64,000 nt of DNA. It comes from Lysobacter sp. Root494. Its GTDB lineage: Bacteria > Pseudomonadota > Gammaproteobacteria > Xanthomonadales > Xanthomonadaceae. Position 1 is the stretch's first letter; each line of letters opens with the position of its first letter. Shown piece by piece: positions 17,605 to 26,037 of the stretch. The notes under the pieces were generated by a model. The model worked only from the letters and a program-made list of their open reading frames with translations, was not told the DNA's origin and ran no database searches. The position numbers and the translations under genes were made by a program. The DNA is taken from contig NZ_LMFH01000001.1 of assembly GCF_001427225.1 (NCBI RefSeq), positions 616,207 to 680,206 on the forward strand. The letters are read 5' to 3'.

Positions 17605-18353
17605 GCGGCAATTTTAGCAGTGGCATGCGGCTGTCCGGTTCCATCCCGGAGGCGGATGGCGTCGCGCCATCACCCATTTGGGGGAGGCGAGAAAACGCAT
17701 TCGGCTGACCGCTCCGGCCGCCACGATGCGTTGATTCGTGCAGCAGGAAGGATCCGGCCCGGCACCAGAGCGTCCCCTGCGCTTCTCCCGGCGAAGTTTT
17801 TTCCTGCTGCGCGCGGTCAGCACCGTGCGGTACGTCAAGAGCACACCCGGCGCGAGCCGGGGCCGCAAAGCCCACGGATCCAGGCGACTCCCTCCGCCTG
17901 GATGGCCGGGTTCCAGTACCGCCGGTGTTTACCGCGCGTGATATGTGGCCGGCCGATCCCGCCGCGAGCTATGGCGCTATTCGCGTGGCTACGAGGGAAT
18001 CCGGATCCTCTCGTATGACGATCCACCTTTACCCGTCTGGTCAGTCGGGTGATTGCCAGGCCGATCCGATCGCCAGCGGCGACCATGTGGCTACTGCCTG
18101 CGCACCGACGAGCCCTCCACCTGCGCTCAGGCGACGGCTACGACGTCCAGTTCATGTGGATCTTCCAGTCGCCCTGCGTGCAGGTGCAGCCGGAGACGTC
18201 GCGCAGCTTGCTGACATTGACTGACGACACTTCGTCCTGGCGTCACGCATTGCTCGAGAGATTTGCTGCACTCCCAAGGGGTTCCTTTTTCCCGTCACTT
18301 CCACCTTTGCGGGAAGCAGGGCAGCCATGCCAACTCGATAACGTCGAAGTCCT
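17605..18353. other. 750 bp insertion-like stretch splitting thiS from thiG
   Basis: No intact gene is visible. It holds an orphan c-di-GMP riboswitch (17810-17938, plus) followed by short plus-strand frames that look decayed. One starts at GTG 17943 and runs VAGRSRRELWRYSRGYEGIR before stopping near 18055. Another, about 18040-18230, contains YDVQFMWIFQSPCVQVQ. On the minus strand, 18200-18330 has a frame with VTGKRNPLGVQQISRAMRD. None has a family I recognise or a convincing start. I read the stretch as remains of a riboswitch-controlled gene or a mobile fragment. Confidence 0.5.
17810..17938 (+). ncRNA. c-di-GMP-I (GEMM-I) riboswitch aptamer
   Basis: The element matches the GEMM-I architecture. 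A long closing stem is formed by CGCGCGGT, CACCG and CGGTAC (17810-17833) with GTACCG, CGGTG and ACCGCGCG (17916-17938). P2 is CCCGGC-GCGA-GCCGGG with a GNRA tetraloop (17846-17861). The hallmark GCCGCAAAGCC follows at 17862-17872. P3 is ATCCAGGCG/CGCCTGGAT (17878-17903), and then GGCCGGGTTCC (17904-17914) corresponds to the conserved 3' GCCGGGUU block. The 5' strand of the ligand pocket (AGAGCACACC) deviates somewhat from the commonest form. No intact gene follows on this strand for 780 bases. Confidence 0.85.
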
Positions 18354-18554
18354 TCAACCGCCGCCCAGCGCATGCACGATTTCGACGCGGTCGCCTGGCT
18401 GCAATGGGTGCTCGCCATGATGGCTGCGCGGAATGATTTCGCCGTTGACTTCGACGGCGACACGGCGATCGCCCAGCCCTTCGCCGTGAAGCAGCTCAAG
18501 CACGGTCAGGGAATGTGTCAGCGAGCGCGGCTCGCCATTCAGAACGATATCCAT
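18354..18554 (-). CDS. thiS: Sulfur-carrier protein ThiS
   Basis: A 66-residue ubiquitin-fold sulfur carrier whose C-terminal glycine is adenylated and thiocarboxylated to give sulfur to ThiG. Family features seen: an N-terminal beta strand DIVLNGEPRSL, then VAVEVNGEIIPRS, GDRVEIVHA, and the terminal Gly run (ends LGGG). Length is typical. It should sit directly before thiG, but 749 bases intervene here. It is divergent from the autotransporter esterase. Confidence 0.93.
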   Translation of the reverse strand: MDIVLNGEPRSLTHSLTVLELLHGEGLGDRRVAVEVNGEIIPRSHHGEHPLQPGDRVEIVHALGGG

Positions 18555-18723
18555 GCGCCCATTGTCCTAGCAGCGGCACGTCGGAGCCAGTCACGAGGTG
18601 TCCGTTGCCGCACTGCCGCTTGTGCGGCGCGTCATGGCATGGTTCGATGCGGCGCCATGCGTAGGCGTATTGCGCCGACGCGGGGCCAACCATAAGAAAT
18701 CTTATTTTTTCGGGGAGAGAACA

Positions 18724-20550
18724 ATGAAGAAGCCTGTCCGCCGTCTGCTTGCTGCCGCCTTGGCGTTGGCTGCGGCGCCTGCCTTTGCGGGAACCTTTTC
18801 CAGCACCGTCTTTTTTGGCGACAGCCTCACGGACTCCGGCTTCTACCGGCCATTTCTGGTCCAGAACGCCGGGCCGGGCGCGGCGCTTGTGGGCCGCTTC
18901 ACGACCAACCCGGGACTGGTGTGGTCAGAGTACCTTGCGGGCTACTACGGGACCGATGCGTCGCCCGCCTGGGGGCTCACCAACACAGGCATCGTCGCCG
19001 ACGACGGGAGCAACTATGCAGCCGGTGGCGCGACGATCGTTCCTGGCCCGGGATTTCCTCCCACACCACCCACGCAGTTCGCGCCGTCGCTGACCGCGCA
19101 GGTCGGCGCATACCTCAGCCGCAATGGCGGACAGGCCGACCCCGATGCGCTGTACACGCTATGGGGCGGCGCAAACGACCTGTTCTTCACTCTCAACGGG
19201 GCGACGACGCCGCAGCAGTTCCTTGCGTCGGCGCAGGCGCAGGTTGGTCTTGTCGGCACCCTGACCAATGCGGGCGCGCGATACATCCTGGTCCCCACCA
19301 TGCCGGACGTCGGCCTGACTCCTTTCGGCCTGTCGCAGGGCGCCGCAGGTTCTGCCGGCATCACTGCACTGGTGAATGGCTACAACCAGACGTTGTTCGG
19401 CGGTCTTGCCCAGCAGGGGCTGCGAGTGATTCCGCTCGATACCTACACCCTGCTGCACGAGATCAGCGCAAATCCATCCGTGTACGGCTTCAACAGCGCG
19501 ACGATTCCCGCGTGCGCCGGCACTTCGCTGACTTGCGTGAGCACAGGTAGCGGACGTGCCTTCGCCGATGGCGTGCATCCGAGCACCGAGGCGCACGCCA
19601 TCCTGGCGGACTACGCGGTCTCCGTGATCGAGGCCCCGCGCCAGATCGCGTTGCTGCCGAATTCGGCCTCGATGGTCGGCCGCTCGCGGGCTGAACGCAT
19701 CGGCGCACACGCCGGTGCTCCGGAAGCCGACGGCATGAAGTGGTGGAGCGACGTGCGCGGCGACTTCCAGCGTTATGGCGACGGCAACGTGTACGACGGT
19801 GCTGGTCCCTCGCTGACCTTCGGCGTCGACTGGAGCAGTGGCAACCTCGTCTATGGCGCATTCGCCGGTTACGGCCGCCAGGCGCAGGACTTCGGCCGCA
19901 ACGGTGGCAGCTTCGACCAGACCGATCTCGGCCTGGGCGGCTTCATCGGCTGGTATGGCGACAACGGCGCATGGGTGAATGGCCAGGTGAGCTGGAACCA
20001 GCTCGACTTCGACATCGACCGCCAGGTCGTCCTCGGCCCGACCATGCGCAAGCACAGCGGTTCGACCGACGGCGAGAACCTGACTGCCGCCATCGGCGCG
20101 GGCTGGGAATTCGGCGAAGGTGCGCTGCGCCATGGCCCGGTGCTGAGCGTGATCGCGCAGCGCATCGACATCGACGGCTTCGCCGAAGACCAGCCGGCGC
20201 TCGCAACGTCGCTGGCCTATCCGGACCAGAGCTTCGATTCGATGATCGGCAGCGTCGGCTGGCAGGCGAGCTACGCGATCAACGATCACCTGAAGCCGTA
20301 TGCACGGCTCACCGTCGATCGTGAGTTCGAAGACCAGGCCGCGGAAGCCTGGGCGCAGCTGCAGTCGATGCCGGGTACCGATGCCTATGCCGTGCCGGGC
20401 GTGAAGTTCGACCAGGACTACAGCACGCTGACGTTCGGCGCGAAGACCAAGGTCTTCGGCCTCGACGCCAACATCGGCACCGCCCTGACCGTCGGCCAGA
20501 AGAACGCGAACCACGCGACGGTGTTCGCCACGGTCAGCGCCGGTTTCTGA
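18724..20550 (+). CDS. GDSL/SGNH esterase-type autotransporter
   Basis: A 608-residue cell-surface lipase/esterase of the EstA type. A Sec signal peptide (KKPVRRLLAAALALAAAPAFA, cleavage near residue 22) is followed by the SGNH blocks. Block I is FFGDSLTDSG with catalytic Ser34, then the Gly block SNYAAGGA, the Asn block WGGANDLFF, and the Asp/His block ADGVHPSTEAH. A linker with SRAERIGAHAG leads into a C-terminal outer-membrane beta-barrel (about residues 335-608) ending in Phe, as expected for BAM substrates. The ATG at 18724 has GGGGAGAG upstream; the AT-rich AAGAAATCTTATTTTTT before it may be promoter. A strong terminator follows. Confidence 0.93.
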   Translation: MKKPVRRLLAAALALAAAPAFAGTFSSTVFFGDSLTDSGFYRPFLVQNAGPGAALVGRFTTNPGLVWSEYLAGYYGTDASPAWGLTNTGIVADDGSNYAAGGATIVPGPGFPPTPPTQFAPSLTAQVGAYLSRNGGQADPDALYTLWGGANDLFFTLNGATTPQQFLASAQAQVGLVGTLTNAGARYILVPTMPDVGLTPFGLSQGAAGSAGITALVNGYNQTLFGGLAQQGLRVIPLDTYTLLHEISANPSVYGFNSATIPACAGTSLTCVSTGSGRAFADGVHPSTEAHAILADYAVSVIEAPRQIALLPNSASMVGRSRAERIGAHAGAPEADGMKWWSDVRGDFQRYGDGNVYDGAGPSLTFGVDWSSGNLVYGAFAGYGRQAQDFGRNGGSFDQTDLGLGGFIGWYGDNGAWVNGQVSWNQLDFDIDRQVVLGPTMRKHSGSTDGENLTAAIGAGWEFGEGALRHGPVLSVIAQRIDIDGFAEDQPALATSLAYPDQSFDSMIGSVGWQASYAINDHLKPYARLTVDREFEDQAAEAWAQLQSMPGTDAYAVPGVKFDQDYSTLTFGAKTKVFGLDANIGTALTVGQKNANHATVFATVSAGF

Positions 20551-20574
20551 CCGCGGCAACGCGAAGGCAGGACG

Positions 20575-20605
20575 GCAAAGGGCCCTGCGGGGCCCTTTGC
20601 TTGAG
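20575..20605 (+). terminator. Terminator of the autotransporter esterase gene
   Basis: Perfect 11-bp stem GCAAAGGGCCC/GGGCCCTTTGC with a TGCG tetraloop, 24 bases after the stop. Only a short TTG follows, so it is strong as a hairpin but weak in the U-tract. Confidence 0.75.
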
Positions 20606-20658
20606 GCGTGTCCTGCGTTGCCAACACTCCGAACCGCGGCATAGACTGCGCGGGTCAC

Positions 20659-20732
20659 GCGGGTGTAGTTCAATGGTAGAACTGCAGCTTCCCAAGCTGC
20701 TAGCGTGGGTTCGATTCCCATCACCCGCTCCA
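20659..20732 (+). tRNA. tRNA-Gly (anticodon CCC)
   Basis: A 74-nt cloverleaf. The acceptor stem is GCGGGTG/CACCCGC, the D arm GTTC-AATGGTA-GAAC, and the anticodon arm GCAGC-TTCCCAA-GCTGC with anticodon CCC. The T arm is TGGG-TTCGATT-CCCA, with discriminator T and an encoded CCA end. It reads GGG codons. It lies alone, without other tRNAs. Confidence 0.97.
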
Positions 20733-20849
20733 TATCGGAACGCTGGCGAAACAGGTTTCCTTCGATCGTTCCGCAGCGGCTTCACAGCAACACAAACGTA
20801 ACGGCAGCCGCGTCACAGTGGCTGCCGTTTTTCCTTTCAAGGTGACGAC

Positions 20850-21386
20850 GTGGCGCGACTGGGTTCACCTGGACCGGCTTCGCGAGAGCGGGCTTCACGA
20901 GAGTTGGTCGTGTTGGGCTGGCGCGAGTGGGCCGGCCTGCCGTGCCTTGGGTTGCCTGCCGTGCGCTGCAAGATCGACAGCGGTGCGCGCAGTTCGGCGC
21001 TGCACGTGGATCGCTGCTGGCGATTCAGCGAACGCGGCGCGCCGTGGGTCGGCTTCAGCCTCAGCAATGACGGACATGGCGAAGCGACGTTGCAAGCAGT
21101 AGCGCCGATTTTCGACGAGCGCGAAGTCATCGATTCGGGCGGTCATCGGACCCGCCGCATCTTCCTGCGCACGACACTGGCGCTTGCCGGCGTGGAACGC
21201 GAAATTGAAATCAACCTGACCGATCGTCGGGGCATGCTGTTTCCCATGCTGCTGGGACGCACCGCGATGGCGGGGTGGTTCACGGTGGATCCGTCACGCT
21301 CCTTCCTGCATGGCCGGCGGCCGCTGGCGGTGCCGGTTTTTCCGGAAACACTCGGCGAACTCCGCCTCGCAGCTCCGCACCGGTGA
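20850..21386 (+). CDS. rimB: RimB/ATP-dependent zinc protease-family retropepsin-like protein
   Basis: A 178-residue member of the family named putative ATP-dependent zinc protease (PF05618 as I recall), a retropepsin-like aspartic fold. The signature is CKIDSGARSSALHV (catalytic Asp in DSGA), with RRIFLRTTLALAG and the C-terminal INLTDRRGMLFPMLLGRTAMAG. Next to RimK such proteins (RimB of Pseudomonas) are reported to trim the poly-glutamate tails that RimK adds to ribosomal protein S6. The ATG at 20850 has no strong ribosome-binding site; GTG codons near 20908 could serve. rimK follows after 48 bases. Confidence 0.85.
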   Translation: MARLGSPGPASRERASRELVVLGWREWAGLPCLGLPAVRCKIDSGARSSALHVDRCWRFSERGAPWVGFSLSNDGHGEATLQAVAPIFDEREVIDSGGHRTRRIFLRTTLALAGVEREIEINLTDRRGMLFPMLLGRTAMAGWFTVDPSRSFLHGRRPLAVPVFPETLGELRLAAPHR

Positions 21387-21434
21387 CCCACCGGCCCCAG
21401 GGCTCCTGTTCACTCTCCCTCCGAATTCCTTCCC

Positions 21435-22379
21435 ATGAAACTCGCGATCCTCTCGCGCAACAGCAAGCTCTATTCAACCCGCCGCCTGGTGGAAGCCGCG
21501 CGCGAACGTGGCCACAGCGTGCGCGTGCTCGATCCGCTGCGCTGCTACATGCGCATCGCCAGCGACGGCTTCGCCATGCGCTACAAGGGCAGGCCGATCG
21601 CGGGCTATGACGCGGTGATCCCGCGCGTGGGCGCGTCGATCACGCGTTACGGTTCGGCAGTACTACGGCAGTTCGAGCTGATGGGCTGCTACACACCCAA
21701 TCCATCCGACGCGATCCTCAAGGCGCGCGACAAGCTGCGCTGCCACCAGCTGCTCGCCGCGCAGGGGATCGGCCTGCCGGCGACGGTGTTCGGCGATAAC
21801 CCGGACGACACGCAGGACCTGCTCGCGATGCTCGGCCCGCCGCCGCATGTGATCAAGCTCAACGAAGGCACGCAGGGCGCCGGCGTCATGCTCACGGAGA
21901 AACCGTCCGCATCGCGCAGCGTGATCGAGGCGTTGCGCGGCCTCTATGCGAATTTCCTCGTGCAGGAATTCGTGGAAGAAGCCAAGGGCGCGGACCTGCG
22001 TTGCTTCGTCGTCGGCGATCGCGTGGTCGCGGCGATGAAGCGGCAGGCGCCGAAGGGCGACTTCCGCTCCAACCTGCACCGCGGCGGCAGCGCAAAAGGC
22101 ATCCGTCCGAGCGCAACCGAACAGGACGTCGCGATTCGCGCAGCACACGCATTGGGATTGGGTGTGGCAGGTGTCGATCTGATTCGTTCGAAGCGCGGTC
22201 CACTCGTGCTCGAGGTGAATGCATCGCCTGGATTGGAGGGCATCGAAGCGGCCAGCGAGGTGGACGTGGCAGGCGCCGTGATCGACTTCGTCGGAGGCCG
22301 GTTCAGGCCCCGGGCGAGCCGCCCAATCGGGGCCTCACGAACTCTTAACGAAAAAACTGCGACCGAAAATTACTTTTGA
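21435..22379 (+). CDS. rimK: RimK, ATP-grasp S6 glutamate ligase
   Basis: Adds glutamates to the C terminus of ribosomal protein S6 and makes poly-glutamate in vitro. The 314-residue ATP-grasp protein has [17 protein letters not shown] at the N terminus, [24 protein letters not shown], and the phosphate loop [11 protein letters not shown]. The nucleotide and metal residues lie in [19 protein letters not shown] and [13 protein letters not shown]. Length is slightly above E. coli RimK because of a polar C-terminal tail. It is an operon with rimB and upstream of a ColRS-like two-component pair. Confidence 0.96.
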   Translation: MKLAILSRNSKLYSTRRLVEAARERGHSVRVLDPLRCYMRIASDGFAMRYKGRPIAGYDAVIPRVGASITRYGSAVLRQFELMGCYTPNPSDAILKARDKLRCHQLLAAQGIGLPATVFGDNPDDTQDLLAMLGPPPHVIKLNEGTQGAGVMLTEKPSASRSVIEALRGLYANFLVQEFVEEAKGADLRCFVVGDRVVAAMKRQAPKGDFRSNLHRGGSAKGIRPSATEQDVAIRAAHALGLGVAGVDLIRSKRGPLVLEVNASPGLEGIEAASEVDVAGAVIDFVGGRFRPRASRPIGASRTLNEKTATENYF

Positions 22380-22567
22380 TAATCAGAAGCTTATTTGTTA
22401 AATGCTGCTTCTGGACAGGCCTCGGTCACTCGAAATAACGAATTTTTACATGGCCCTTTTAACGGACTTTTAGTCCCGGCAGGCGTAGCCTGAGCACACC
22501 GGAATCCCGCTGCTTCCTCGTCAATAGTCGGTCGCAGGATGACGGTAATCGGGGCAACACCCTTTTT

Positions 22568-22606
22568 GACCCGGATGCGGCGGCCCCGCATTCCGGGTCT
22601 TTCTTT
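22568..22606 (+). terminator. Terminator in the rimK - response-regulator gap
   Basis: GACCCGGATGCGG pairs with CCGCATTCCGGGTC (one bulged T) and is followed by TTTCTTTG. The 416 bp gap (22380-22795) otherwise holds only AT-richer DNA and a poor 88-codon minus-strand frame that I do not believe. The hairpin, 190 bases after the rimK stop, would close the rimBK transcript. Confidence 0.7.
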
Positions 22607-22795
22607 GCCCGTCGGTTTTTCACGAATTCGCGTGTCCGAATCGCGCATTTCGCACATTCATCCGGGCGCCAAGCGACAGTCACGAGATCGTTTCGGCTGA
22701 ATTTGTTAATTTCGCCCGATGCTCCGGTCGCTTAAGCGCTCCGGAACCCGGCAGCGGCCGCATGGTCGAAGCCCTACCCTCATACGGACGGTCCC

Positions 22796-23476
22796 ATGCG
22801 CATCCTTGTCATCGAAGACAACCAGGACATTGCCGCCAATCTCGGCGACTTCCTCGAGGACCGCGGCCACACCGTGGATTTCGCGGCCGACGGCATCACC
22901 GGACTGCACCTCGCGGTGGTCCACGACTTCGACGCGATCGTGCTCGACCTGAACCTGCCGGGCCTCGATGGCCTCGAAGTCTGCCGCAAGCTGCGCAACG
23001 AAGCGCGCAAGCAGACGCCGGTGCTGGTGCTGACCGCGCGCGATTCGCTCGACAACAAGCTGGCCGGCTTCGACTCCGGCGCCGACGATTACCTGATCAA
23101 GCCGTTTGCCCTGCAGGAAGTCGAGGTCCGCCTGAATGCGCTCGCCCGGCGCGGCCGCGGCGTGCAGACCCGCGTGCTCAATACCGCCGACCTCGAATAC
23201 AACCTCGACACGCTGGAAGTGCGCCGCCAGGGCAAGCTGCTGCAGCTCAACCCGACCGCGCTGAAGATCCTGCAGGCGCTGATGGAAGCCTCGCCAGCGG
23301 TGGTGACGCGCCAGGAACTCGAAACCCGCGTATGGGGTGAGGAACTGCCGGATTCGGATTCCCTGCGCGTGCATATCCACGGCCTGCGCGCCGTAGTCGA
23401 CAAGCCGTTCGAAGTGCCGCTGATCCAGACGCGCCACGGCATCGGTTACCGCATCGCGCCGCCTGAAAACGGTTGA
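22796..23476 (+). CDS. OmpR-family response regulator, ColR-like
   Basis: A 226-residue two-domain regulator. The receiver (1-120) begins RILVIEDNQDIAANL with the acidic pocket; the phospho-acceptor is the Asp in IVLDLNLPGLDG, then Thr in LTARDS and Lys in YLIKPFA. The C-terminal winged helix (about 130-222) carries QLNPTALKILQALM and VHIHGLRAVVDK. From memory, the sequence is very like ColR of Xanthomonas, which controls outer-membrane, metal-tolerance and virulence genes, but I cannot confirm that by alignment. The sensor kinase follows after 35 bases. Confidence 0.93.
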   Translation: MRILVIEDNQDIAANLGDFLEDRGHTVDFAADGITGLHLAVVHDFDAIVLDLNLPGLDGLEVCRKLRNEARKQTPVLVLTARDSLDNKLAGFDSGADDYLIKPFALQEVEVRLNALARRGRGVQTRVLNTADLEYNLDTLEVRRQGKLLQLNPTALKILQALMEASPAVVTRQELETRVWGEELPDSDSLRVHIHGLRAVVDKPFEVPLIQTRHGIGYRIAPPENG

Positions 23477-23511
23477 GGCGTGCCGCGACAACGACAGGGG
23501 CGGGGACGTGA

Positions 23512-24927
23512 GTGCTGAAATCGAACCGGTGGCGCCATCGGCATGTCGCGCGCGCGCTGCGCGACCAACCGGTAACTGACATGGCCAGTGATTCTGGCCC
23601 CGCTCCCGTCGCCAAGCCGAAGACGCGGTTTCGGCGGCAGCTGCGCAGCCGCATCATCCTGTCGTTCGTGCTGCTGGGTTTCGGGCTGACGGCGCTGTTC
23701 GCCTACGCGACCAACCTGACGCGTTCGCGCGTGGAGAACGCGCTGGTCGAAGACGTGATGAACCGCAACATCAGCGCGTTCGCCGAACAGTTCGCGCGGG
23801 ATCCGAAGAATCCGCAATTCGCGGTCGACCAGATCCGCGCCTTCGTGTACACGCCGGACAAGTTCGAGTCGGTGCGCATCAATCGTCCTGAATGGTACGA
23901 ATTGAAGGACGGCATCCACGGCATCACGGGCACGGACGAACAGGGGCGCCCGCTCAGTTACAAACTTGCCGTGCGCAAGACGCCCAACGCATGGTTCTTC
24001 CTCGCCTACGACATGAGCCAGACCATGCGCGGCGAGGAGCAGTTCAATCGCGCGATCTATCTGGCCGTGGTGGTGTTCACGCTGCTGTCGCTCGTGGTTG
24101 GCTGGTGGGCGGCGTCCCGCGTGATGAGCCCGGTGATCGAACTCGCCAACCTGCTGCAGCAGTCCGGAGGCAGCACCGCGCCGGAATCGCTGGCCGCCCA
24201 TTTCCCCACGGACGAAGTGGGCCAGCTTGCCGAAGCGCTCGACGATTACGCCGAACGGCTGACCCATGTAGTCCAGCGCGATCGCGAATTCAATGCCGAC
24301 GTCAGCCACGAATTGCGCACGCCACTGGCCGTGATCCGGGGCGCCGTCGAGCTGTTGCTGTCTCGTCCCGATGTCGACGAGAAGACGCGCGCCCGCCTGC
24401 AGCGCATCCAGCGCGCGGAACAGCAATGCACCGATCTGATCAGCGCGCTGCTGCTGCTGTCGCGCAACGAGCGTGGCCATGGCGCAACCGATGTGGCGAA
24501 GGTGGCCGAACAACTGCTCGATGCCCACCGCGCGCAGCTGGGCGGCAAGCCGCTGGAACTCCTGCTGGAAGGCGAGCGTGGTCTCGTCGTCGACGCGCCC
24601 GAAGCCGCGGTGTCGGTCGCGCTCGGCAACCTGATCGGCAACGCGGTGAAATACACGACGCAGGGCGACGTCATCGTGCGCATGCATCCGAAGGCGGTGG
24701 AAGTGATCGACTCGGGACCGGGCCTCAGCGCCGAGGACGCCGCGCGCCTGTTCGAACGCGGCTATCGGGGTACGCACGCCGGTCATTCGCAGGGTGGCGG
24801 CATCGGCCTGTCGATCGTGCGCCGCTTGTGCGAGCTCTACGGCTGGGATGTGCGCGTGTTGCCTGGCCCCGAAAAAGGGGTGGTTGCAATCCTGACGTTC
24901 GGCCGCGACGACACGTCGCTTCTCTAG
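23512..24927 (+). CDS. Sensor histidine kinase, ColS-like
   Basis: Membrane sensor partner of the preceding regulator, 471 residues from the GTG at 23512 (strong AGGGGCGGGG upstream). An ATG at 23581 giving 448 residues is the alternative start. TM1 is IILSFVLLGFGLTALFAY, followed by a periplasmic domain of about 120 residues and TM2 (AIYLAVVVFTLLSLVVGWW) with HAMP. The HisKA box is NADVSHELRTPLAVIRG (phospho-His) and the ATPase boxes are GNLIGNAVKYTT, DSGPGL and GGGIGLSIVRRL. The short periplasmic domain fits a cation- or envelope-sensing role as in ColS; the ligand is not visible. Confidence 0.92.
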   Translation: MLKSNRWRHRHVARALRDQPVTDMASDSGPAPVAKPKTRFRRQLRSRIILSFVLLGFGLTALFAYATNLTRSRVENALVEDVMNRNISAFAEQFARDPKNPQFAVDQIRAFVYTPDKFESVRINRPEWYELKDGIHGITGTDEQGRPLSYKLAVRKTPNAWFFLAYDMSQTMRGEEQFNRAIYLAVVVFTLLSLVVGWWAASRVMSPVIELANLLQQSGGSTAPESLAAHFPTDEVGQLAEALDDYAERLTHVVQRDREFNADVSHELRTPLAVIRGAVELLLSRPDVDEKTRARLQRIQRAEQQCTDLISALLLLSRNERGHGATDVAKVAEQLLDAHRAQLGGKPLELLLEGERGLVVDAPEAAVSVALGNLIGNAVKYTTQGDVIVRMHPKAVEVIDSGPGLSAEDAARLFERGYRGTHAGHSQGGGIGLSIVRRLCELYGWDVRVLPGPEKGVVAILTFGRDDTSLL

Positions 24928-24944
24928 ATCGCACCTGCGGATAC

Positions 24945-24971
24945 AAAAGAGCCGGGTCGCCCGGCTCTTTC
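24945..24971. terminator. Bidirectional terminator between the kinase gene and ilvE
   Basis: Perfect stem AAAGAGCCGGG/CCCGGCTCTTT with a TCG loop, A-rich before and T-rich after, between convergent genes. Confidence 0.88.
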
Positions 24972-24993
24972 TATTCATGCGCGAAGGCGGAAA

Positions 24994-25911
24994 TTACAGC
25001 GGTTCCAGCCAGCCGTACTTGTCCGCGGTATTGCCGTCGAACAGGCCGAAGAACAACTCCTGGATGCGACGCGTCACGGCGCCCGGCTTGCCGGTGCCGA
25101 CCTGGCGGCCGTCGACCGAACGGATCGGCGTGATTTCCGCCGCGGTGCCGCACATGAACAGCTCGTCGCACAGATACAGGTATTCGCGCGGCAGGTCGCG
25201 TTCGATCACTTCGATGCCGTTGTCGCGGGCGAGCGTGATGATCGTGTTGCGGGTCAGGCCGTTGAGCAGTGCGGCGCTCACGGGCGAGGTGTGCAGCGCG
25301 CCGTCGAAGACGAGGAACAGGTTTTCGCCCGCGCCTTCGCTGAGCAGCCCGGTCGATGCCAGCGCGATGCCTTCGCCGAAACCGAGCCGCCGTGCCTCGC
25401 GTGCGACCAGCTGGCCCGACAGGTAATTGCCGCCGGCCTTCGCGCCTGCGGGGAGCGTGTTCGGCGCGAAGCGCTGCCAGCTCGACACGCAGGCGTCGAT
25501 GCCTTGTTCGACGACGCTGGCGCCGAGGTACTGGCCCATCTTCCACGTCGCGACCGCGACTTCGACCGGTGTGTCGGCCGAGAGGCCGAAACCACCCAGC
25601 CCGCGATACGCGACCGGGCGCAGGTAATCGGTGCTGTTCTCGTTCGCCTTGAGGGCTTCGCGGCAGGCCGCGTTGATCTGCTCCAGCGAATAAGGAATCG
25701 CCATGTCGTAGATCTTGGCCGACGCGAACAGACGCTTGTTGTGGTCGGTGAGGCGGAAGATCACCGGACCGTTGGGCGTCTGGTAGCTGCGGATACCTTC
25801 GAACACCGACGAGCCGTAATGCACGACATGCGCCATCACGTGGGTGGTGGCTTCGGCCCAGCGCTTGATCGCGCCGTTGTGCCAGATCCATTCGGGGTAT
25901 TGCATGGCCAT
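24994..25911 (-). CDS. ilvE: Branched-chain amino acid aminotransferase
   Basis: PLP-dependent transaminase of fold type IV, last step of Ile, Val and Leu synthesis and first step of their breakdown. Features of the 305-residue protein: YPEWIWHNG at the N terminus, HYGSSVFEGIRSY, and RLTDHNKRLF. The PLP Lys is in AGAKAGGNYLSG, then LSEGAGENLFLV (PLP phosphate and ring contacts) and CGTAAEITPIRSVDGR. Either of two close ATGs (25911 or 25905) may start it. It is monocistronic between two terminators. Confidence 0.96.
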   Translation of the reverse strand: MAMQYPEWIWHNGAIKRWAEATTHVMAHVVHYGSSVFEGIRSYQTPNGPVIFRLTDHNKRLFASAKIYDMAIPYSLEQINAACREALKANENSTDYLRPVAYRGLGGFGLSADTPVEVAVATWKMGQYLGASVVEQGIDACVSSWQRFAPNTLPAGAKAGGNYLSGQLVAREARRLGFGEGIALASTGLLSEGAGENLFLVFDGALHTSPVSAALLNGLTRNTIITLARDNGIEVIERDLPREYLYLCDELFMCGTAAEITPIRSVDGRQVGTGKPGAVTRRIQELFFGLFDGNTADKYGWLEPL

Positions 25912-25989
25912 GCGAGGTCTCGACGGGGTGCGGGGCCAGCTAGTTTAGCGTTCCGCTGCTGCAGCCGCTTTTCGGCCGGCACATGAAAA

Positions 25990-26015
25990 ACGCCGCGCGG
26001 TTGCCCGCGCGGCGT
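25990..26015 (-). terminator. Terminator of the metzincin protease gene
   Basis: On the minus strand ACGCCGCGCGG pairs with CCGCGCGGCGT and is followed by TTTTC, 22 bases beyond the protease stop. Confidence 0.88.
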
Positions 26016-26037
26016 CGAGGCGTTCATCGCGACGCGA

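Noticed and set aside
18555-18723. Possible TPP riboswitch before thiS
   Set aside because: No CUGAGA or related thi-box sequence could be found on the minus strand.
22391-22657. 88-codon minus-strand frame in the rimK gap
   Set aside because: No ribosome-binding site, no family character, overlaps a terminator hairpin.
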